From the NCBI GenBank assembly GCA_017860765.1, contig JAGDMY010000070.1, positions 1 to 7,345 of the forward strand: a stretch of 7,345 nucleotides of DNA, written 5' to 3'. The notes beneath the pieces are model-generated. The model was not told where the DNA came from. It was given only the letters and a program-made list of their open reading frames with translations, and did no database searches. The position numbers and the translations under genes were made by a program. Of this stretch, positions 5,839 through 7,345 are shown piece by piece (position 1 is the first letter of the stretch; each line of letters begins with the position of its first letter). Source of the DNA: Chloroflexota bacterium. Its GTDB lineage: Bacteria; Chloroflexota; Dehalococcoidia; Dehalococcoidales; UBA3254.

Positions 5839-6324
5839 ATGGTAGTGGACAATAGGACTGAAGCTATAAGGAAAGTTGGTTTTTTCCAGGGACTGAGTGA
5901 ATCGGAGGTAAGCCAGGTTACGGATATTTGCAGAGATCGCTCTTTCAAAGTGGGCGAGATCTGTCAGAGGGAAGGCCAGCCCTCAAGTTATGTCAATTTT
6001 ATCCTGAAAGGAAGGGTAGGCACGGTGATTCATATCCCGAACGTGACTTATATCAGCAGCGAGATCATCCTGGATACTCTGCATGATGGCGATGCCTTCG
6101 GCTGGTCGTCCTTAATCCAGGGCACGCCCTGGTCAACACTCAGGGTGCTTGAACCCACCGATATTCTCTATGTGAACTCCAACGAGCTTATTGACTTATG
6201 TGAAAAAAGCAGCCATATCGGCTATATCTTAATGAGGAACTTGTCTTCACTGATTGCCTCCAGGTTGAGGCGCAACCGGATGTCCATATTAAATGCGATT
6301 GTAGCCATCCGGGGAGAGTGGTAG
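5839..6324 (+). CDS. Stand-alone cyclic-nucleotide-binding-fold protein (Crp/Fnr-like sensor domain without HTH)
   Basis: A 161-residue protein that is a single CNB beta-roll. It has an N-terminal helix (AIRKVGFFQGLSESEV), the strand pattern FKVGEIICQREGQPSSYVNF-type with LKGRV (56-60), DGDAFGWSS (83-91) in the phosphate-binding cassette position, and a long C-helix (about 124-150). It ends there. Full Crp/Fnr proteins are about 220 residues, with a C-terminal winged helix absent here. The cassette residues that bind cAMP are replaced: the usual Glu of FGE is W89, and the Arg of the PR motif is W98 (PWST). Classical cAMP binding is therefore doubtful. Resemblance to FGWS-type CNB proteins of anaerobic bacteria is from memory. 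The start is fixed by AGGAGGAGGA (5826-5835). The acyl-CoA synthetase gene follows after 68 bases, suggesting an operon. It probably acts by protein contact rather than DNA binding. Confidence 0.85.
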   Translation: MVVDNRTEAIRKVGFFQGLSESEVSQVTDICRDRSFKVGEICQREGQPSSYVNFILKGRVGTVIHIPNVTYISSEIILDTLHDGDAFGWSSLIQGTPWSTLRVLEPTDILYVNSNELIDLCEKSSHIGYILMRNLSSLIASRLRRNRMSILNAIVAIRGEW

Positions 6325-6380
6325 CTTAACGGGAATAGCAACGGCCGGATGAGTAAGGCCAAAATAAAATTGGATCTTAA

Positions 6381-6386
6381 AGGTGG
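6381..6386 (+). promoter_or_regulatory. Ribosome binding site supporting the GTG start of the acyl-CoA synthetase
   Basis: AGGTGG lies 6 bases before the GTG at 6393. An in-frame stop (TAA, 6378-6380) just upstream rules out an earlier start, and the next in-frame ATG lies about 47 codons into the conserved domain, so the GTG is the start. Confidence 0.7.
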
Positions 6387-6392
6387 ATTATA

Positions 6393-7345
6393 GTGAATAC
6401 GACCGAATTTTTGACGATTTCATCTGCGGTTTGCCCTGATCGGTTGGCCATTATCTTTGAGGATAAACGCTATACCTTCGGCCAGCTTAACGAGCGCGTG
6501 AATCGCCTGGCCAATGCGCTATCCGCGATGGGAGTCAGGAAGGGCGACAGAGTAGCTTTGCTCCAGGTCAACTGCAACCAGTGTGTGGAGACGTATTTTG
6601 CAGTGGCTAAACTGGGCGGCATTTATTTGCCGCTGAACTTCCGTGCCAAAGAAGAGGAACAGGAATACATGCTTAACTTTGCTGAGCCTGTCGCTCTGCT
6701 GGCGGGCAGCCGGTATCTGGAAATGATTGATGCTCTGCGGCCGCGCCTGACCTCGATCAAGAACTATATCGCTCTGGAGGGCCCTCATAAAGGGATGCTG
6801 TCTTACGAGGAGGTGCTGCAGTCCTCCCCGGCCGATGAGGTAGTCGCCGAAATCGATGATGAGGACACCACTATCCTGATGTATACCGCCGGCACTACCG
6901 GTAAACCGAAAGGGGTGATGCTCTCCCATAAAAGTTTTTCCATTTATGTGCTGGAGAACGTTAGCCCTCCGGACCCGGAAACCGAGGAGAGAAACATCCT
7001 CACCGTTCCCCTGTACCATATCGCGGGCATCCAGGCCATGATGTCGGCGATCTATGGATCCCGGACACTGGTAATGCAGAGACAGTTTGAAGCCAAAGCC
7101 TGGATGGAACTGGTGGAAAAAGAGAAGGTCAACCGGGCCATGATGGTCCCTACCATGCTGAAGCAGCTATTGGACCATCCGGATTTTCTCAAACACGACC
7201 TGAGCAGCCTGAAAGTGATTACTTATGGAGCCGCTCCTATGCCGCTTTCAGTCATGAAAAAGGCCCTGGAAGTTTTCCCGGGAGTGGGGTTCATCAACGC
7301 CTTTGGTCAGACGGAGACCGCCTCCACCATCACTATGCTCAGTCC
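6393..7345 (+). CDS. AMP-forming acyl-CoA synthetase / fatty-acid--CoA ligase (partial, runs off right edge)
   Basis: The first 317 codons of an ANL-superfamily adenylate-forming enzyme, open to the window edge. Full members are about 500-560 residues, so the C-terminal lid domain lies outside. Visible motifs: the N-terminal YTFGQLNERVNRLANAL region, GDRVALL, LGGIYLPLNFR, the phosphate-binding loop YTAGTTGKPKGV (164-175; the usual first Ser is Ala166), the VPLYHIAGI segment, YGAAPMP, and FGQTE (A5 motif). These enzymes convert a carboxylic acid, ATP and CoA to acyl-CoA, AMP and pyrophosphate in the cytoplasm. The substrate cannot be assigned; fatty, branched or aromatic acids are all possible. 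The gene follows the CNB-fold gene by 68 bases on the same strand, with no convincing terminator between, so the two are probably co-transcribed from the promoter at 5685-5713. Confidence 0.93.
   Translation, partial: MNTTEFLTISSAVCPDRLAIIFEDKRYTFGQLNERVNRLANALSAMGVRKGDRVALLQVNCNQCVETYFAVAKLGGIYLPLNFRAKEEEQEYMLNFAEPVALLAGSRYLEMIDALRPRLTSIKNYIALEGPHKGMLSYEEVLQSSPADEVVAEIDDEDTTILMYTAGTTGKPKGVMLSHKSFSIYVLENVSPPDPETEERNILTVPLYHIAGIQAMMSAIYGSRTLVMQRQFEAKAWMELVEKEKVNRAMMVPTMLKQLLDHPDFLKHDLSSLKVITYGAAPMPLSVMKKALEVFPGVGFINAFGQTETASTITMLS

Noticed and set aside
6343..6360. GGCC-GGCC hairpin between the CNB-fold and acyl-CoA synthetase genes, considered as a terminator
   Set aside because: The stem is only 4 bp and is followed by an A-rich, not T-rich, tract on the plus strand, so it is unlikely to stop transcription of the operon.
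6349..6393. Mini-ORF of 14 sense codons whose TAG overlaps the GTG start of the acyl-CoA synthetase
   Set aside because: The overlap would suit translational coupling, but there is no Shine-Dalgarno site before its ATG and the peptide is too short to judge. Most likely chance.
6519..7019. Minus-strand 166-codon open frame
   Set aside because: It is antisense to the acyl-CoA synthetase N-terminal domain, including its phosphate-binding loop, so it is a reading-frame shadow.

Overview
The window carries the 5' part of a very large iron-sulfur flavoprotein gene on the minus strand, a two-component system and a small cyclic-nucleotide-binding-fold protein on the plus strand, and the 5' part of an acyl-CoA synthetase gene. 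The content (HdrA-type electron-transfer flavoprotein, acyl-CoA ligase, NarL-type regulator with a HisKA_3 kinase, stand-alone CNB-fold protein) suggests an anaerobic bacterium. The style of the proteins fits Chloroflexota/Dehalococcoidia or a syntrophic/sulfidogenic Firmicute such as a Pelotomaculum relative. That placement is inference from general resemblance, not a computed result. Coding DNA has moderate GC, while both long intergenic regions contain strongly AT-rich tracts.

Layout. Bases 1-3074 (minus): an uninterrupted frame of 1024 codons, open at the left edge. It reads as heterodisulfide reductase subunit A (HdrA) with a complete GltD/NfnB-like NAD(P)H:FAD oxidoreductase module inserted in its middle. 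Bases 3075-3384: a divergent control region with a good sigma70-type promoter for each direction, several inverted repeats and a leader with mutually exclusive hairpins upstream of hdrA. Bases 3385-5526 (plus): a NarL/FixJ response regulator and its presumed partner, a membrane PAS histidine kinase, 27 bases apart. Bases 5527-5838: a possible terminator, a perfect-consensus promoter (TTGACA-17-TATAAT) and a GC-rich leader that folds on paper into a three-stem junction. Bases 5839-6324 (plus): a 161-residue Crp-like sensor fold with no DNA-binding domain. Bases 6393-7345 (plus): the N-terminal 317 codons of an AMP-forming acyl-CoA synthetase, open at the right edge.

How they may work together (inference). 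The acyl-CoA synthetase would activate a fatty or other organic acid, with the CNB-fold protein co-transcribed with it. The HdrA-GltD protein would link NAD(P)H, flavin and low-potential iron-sulfur carriers during acid oxidation or fermentation. The two-component pair between them is well placed to control one or both neighbours. The hdrA and crp-like promoters share an AT-rich motif, AGTTAT-N5-ATTAATTA, that could be a common regulator site. The most interesting items are the nested HdrA/GltD architecture and the structured leader in front of the CNB-fold gene. Nothing here amounts to a defence system, CRISPR array, tRNA/rRNA gene or mobile element.
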